From Rhizobiaceae bacterium (GTDB lineage: Bacteria > Pseudomonadota > Alphaproteobacteria > Rhizobiales > Rhizobiaceae): a stretch of 14,152 nucleotides of DNA. A program made the translations under genes and the position numbers. The DNA lies in NCBI GenBank assembly GCA_004299545.1, contig SCRB01000962.1, positions 1-14,152 of the forward strand. Direction: 5' to 3'. The notes beneath the pieces are model-generated. The model was not told the origin of the DNA. It saw nothing but the letters and a program-made list of their open reading frames with translations, and did no database searches. Positions within the stretch are counted from its first letter, which is position 1; each line of letters begins with the position of its first letter. Shown piece after piece: positions 13,943 to 14,152 of the stretch.

Positions 13943-14152
13943 TTACTCCTTCGCCCTCGCCGCCCACGCGTAAAGTGCTGCCGCGATCTGGACGGAGCCG
14001 CCGAGCACCATGGCGGCGCGCAGGCCGCCCGCACCCGCACCGCCCAGTGCGAAAACAGAGCCGAGGCTGGCGACGCCCACGGTCGCGCCGGCCATGCGTG
14101 CGACATTGATGAGGGAGGATGCCGTGCCCGAGCGGGACGCGGCGACTGCACC
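13943..14152 (-). CDS. MFS transporter, C-terminal fragment (5' part beyond window)
   Basis: Read on the minus strand from the right edge, 69 codons run without interruption to the TAA at 13943-13945. The peptide begins GAVAASRSGTASSLINVARM, continues AGATVGVASLGSVFAL, and ends ALYAWAARAKE. SGTASSLINVARMAGATVGVA matches the region around transmembrane helix 11 of major facilitator superfamily exporters (compare the SG-x-NT-R-x2-GG pattern of EmrB/QacA-type proteins), followed by one more hydrophobic helix and a short charged end. Start, full length and substrate lie outside the window. It converges on priA with a nine-base gap. Confidence 0.8.
   Translation of the reverse strand, partial: GAVAASRSGTASSLINVARMAGATVGVASLGSVFALGGAGAGGLRAAMVLGGSVQIAAALYAWAARAKE

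Noticed and set aside
1..14152. tRNA or rRNA genes, CRISPR array, transposase, integrase or toxin-antitoxin genes
   Set aside because: No cloverleaf, regular spacer-repeat series, or mobile-element or toxin protein motifs were found on either strand.

Overview
The window looks like chromosomal DNA from a member of the Rhizobiaceae (Rhizobium/Agrobacterium/Ensifer/Shinella group). The evidence is the high GC content, the alphaproteobacterial (Methanosarcina-type) SerC with a serC-leader-like RNA in front of it, two Omp25/31-type barrel proteins with perfect CtrA-type boxes, and RIME-like palindromic repeats. These are family-level recognitions made by eye; no search was run.

Layout from left to right. 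(a) 1-1327, minus strand: the N-terminal two thirds of a PLP aminotransferase cut by the left edge, preceded by a small Gln-rich hypothetical protein. (b) 1328-1640: a spacer with an inverted repeat, a perfect Shine-Dalgarno with a 31-codon open frame, and a TTAA-N7-TTAA box. (c) 1641-3402, plus: two paralogous outer-membrane beta-barrel genes, each with its own upstream CtrA-type box and its own downstream terminator. (d) 3542-6684, plus: the serine biosynthesis pair serC-serA with a leader RNA in front and two rhizobial repeat elements packed between the genes. (e) 6751-7641, minus: an EamA/DMT transporter. (f) 7894-10876, plus: purA followed by a 544-residue single-pass membrane protein of unknown function. 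(g) 11007-11660, minus: a TalC-type transaldolase, divergent from (h) priA (11750-13933, plus). (i) 13943-14152, minus: the last 69 residues of an MFS transporter cut by the right edge.

Most of the window is housekeeping metabolism and replication restart: serine/PLP (serC, serA), AMP synthesis (purA), the non-oxidative pentose phosphate pathway (tal) and primosome assembly (priA). I see no phage, transposase, CRISPR, toxin-antitoxin or defence genes, and no convincing new multi-gene system.

The observations most worth a second look lie between genes: the paired CtrA-type boxes of the two porin-like genes, the repeat-filled serC-serA spacer in which one repeat supplies the serC stop codon, the structured start region at 1445-1486, and the uncharacterised membrane protein behind purA. 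Two genes cut by the window ends (1-793 and 13943-14152) were found by translating the minus strand directly.
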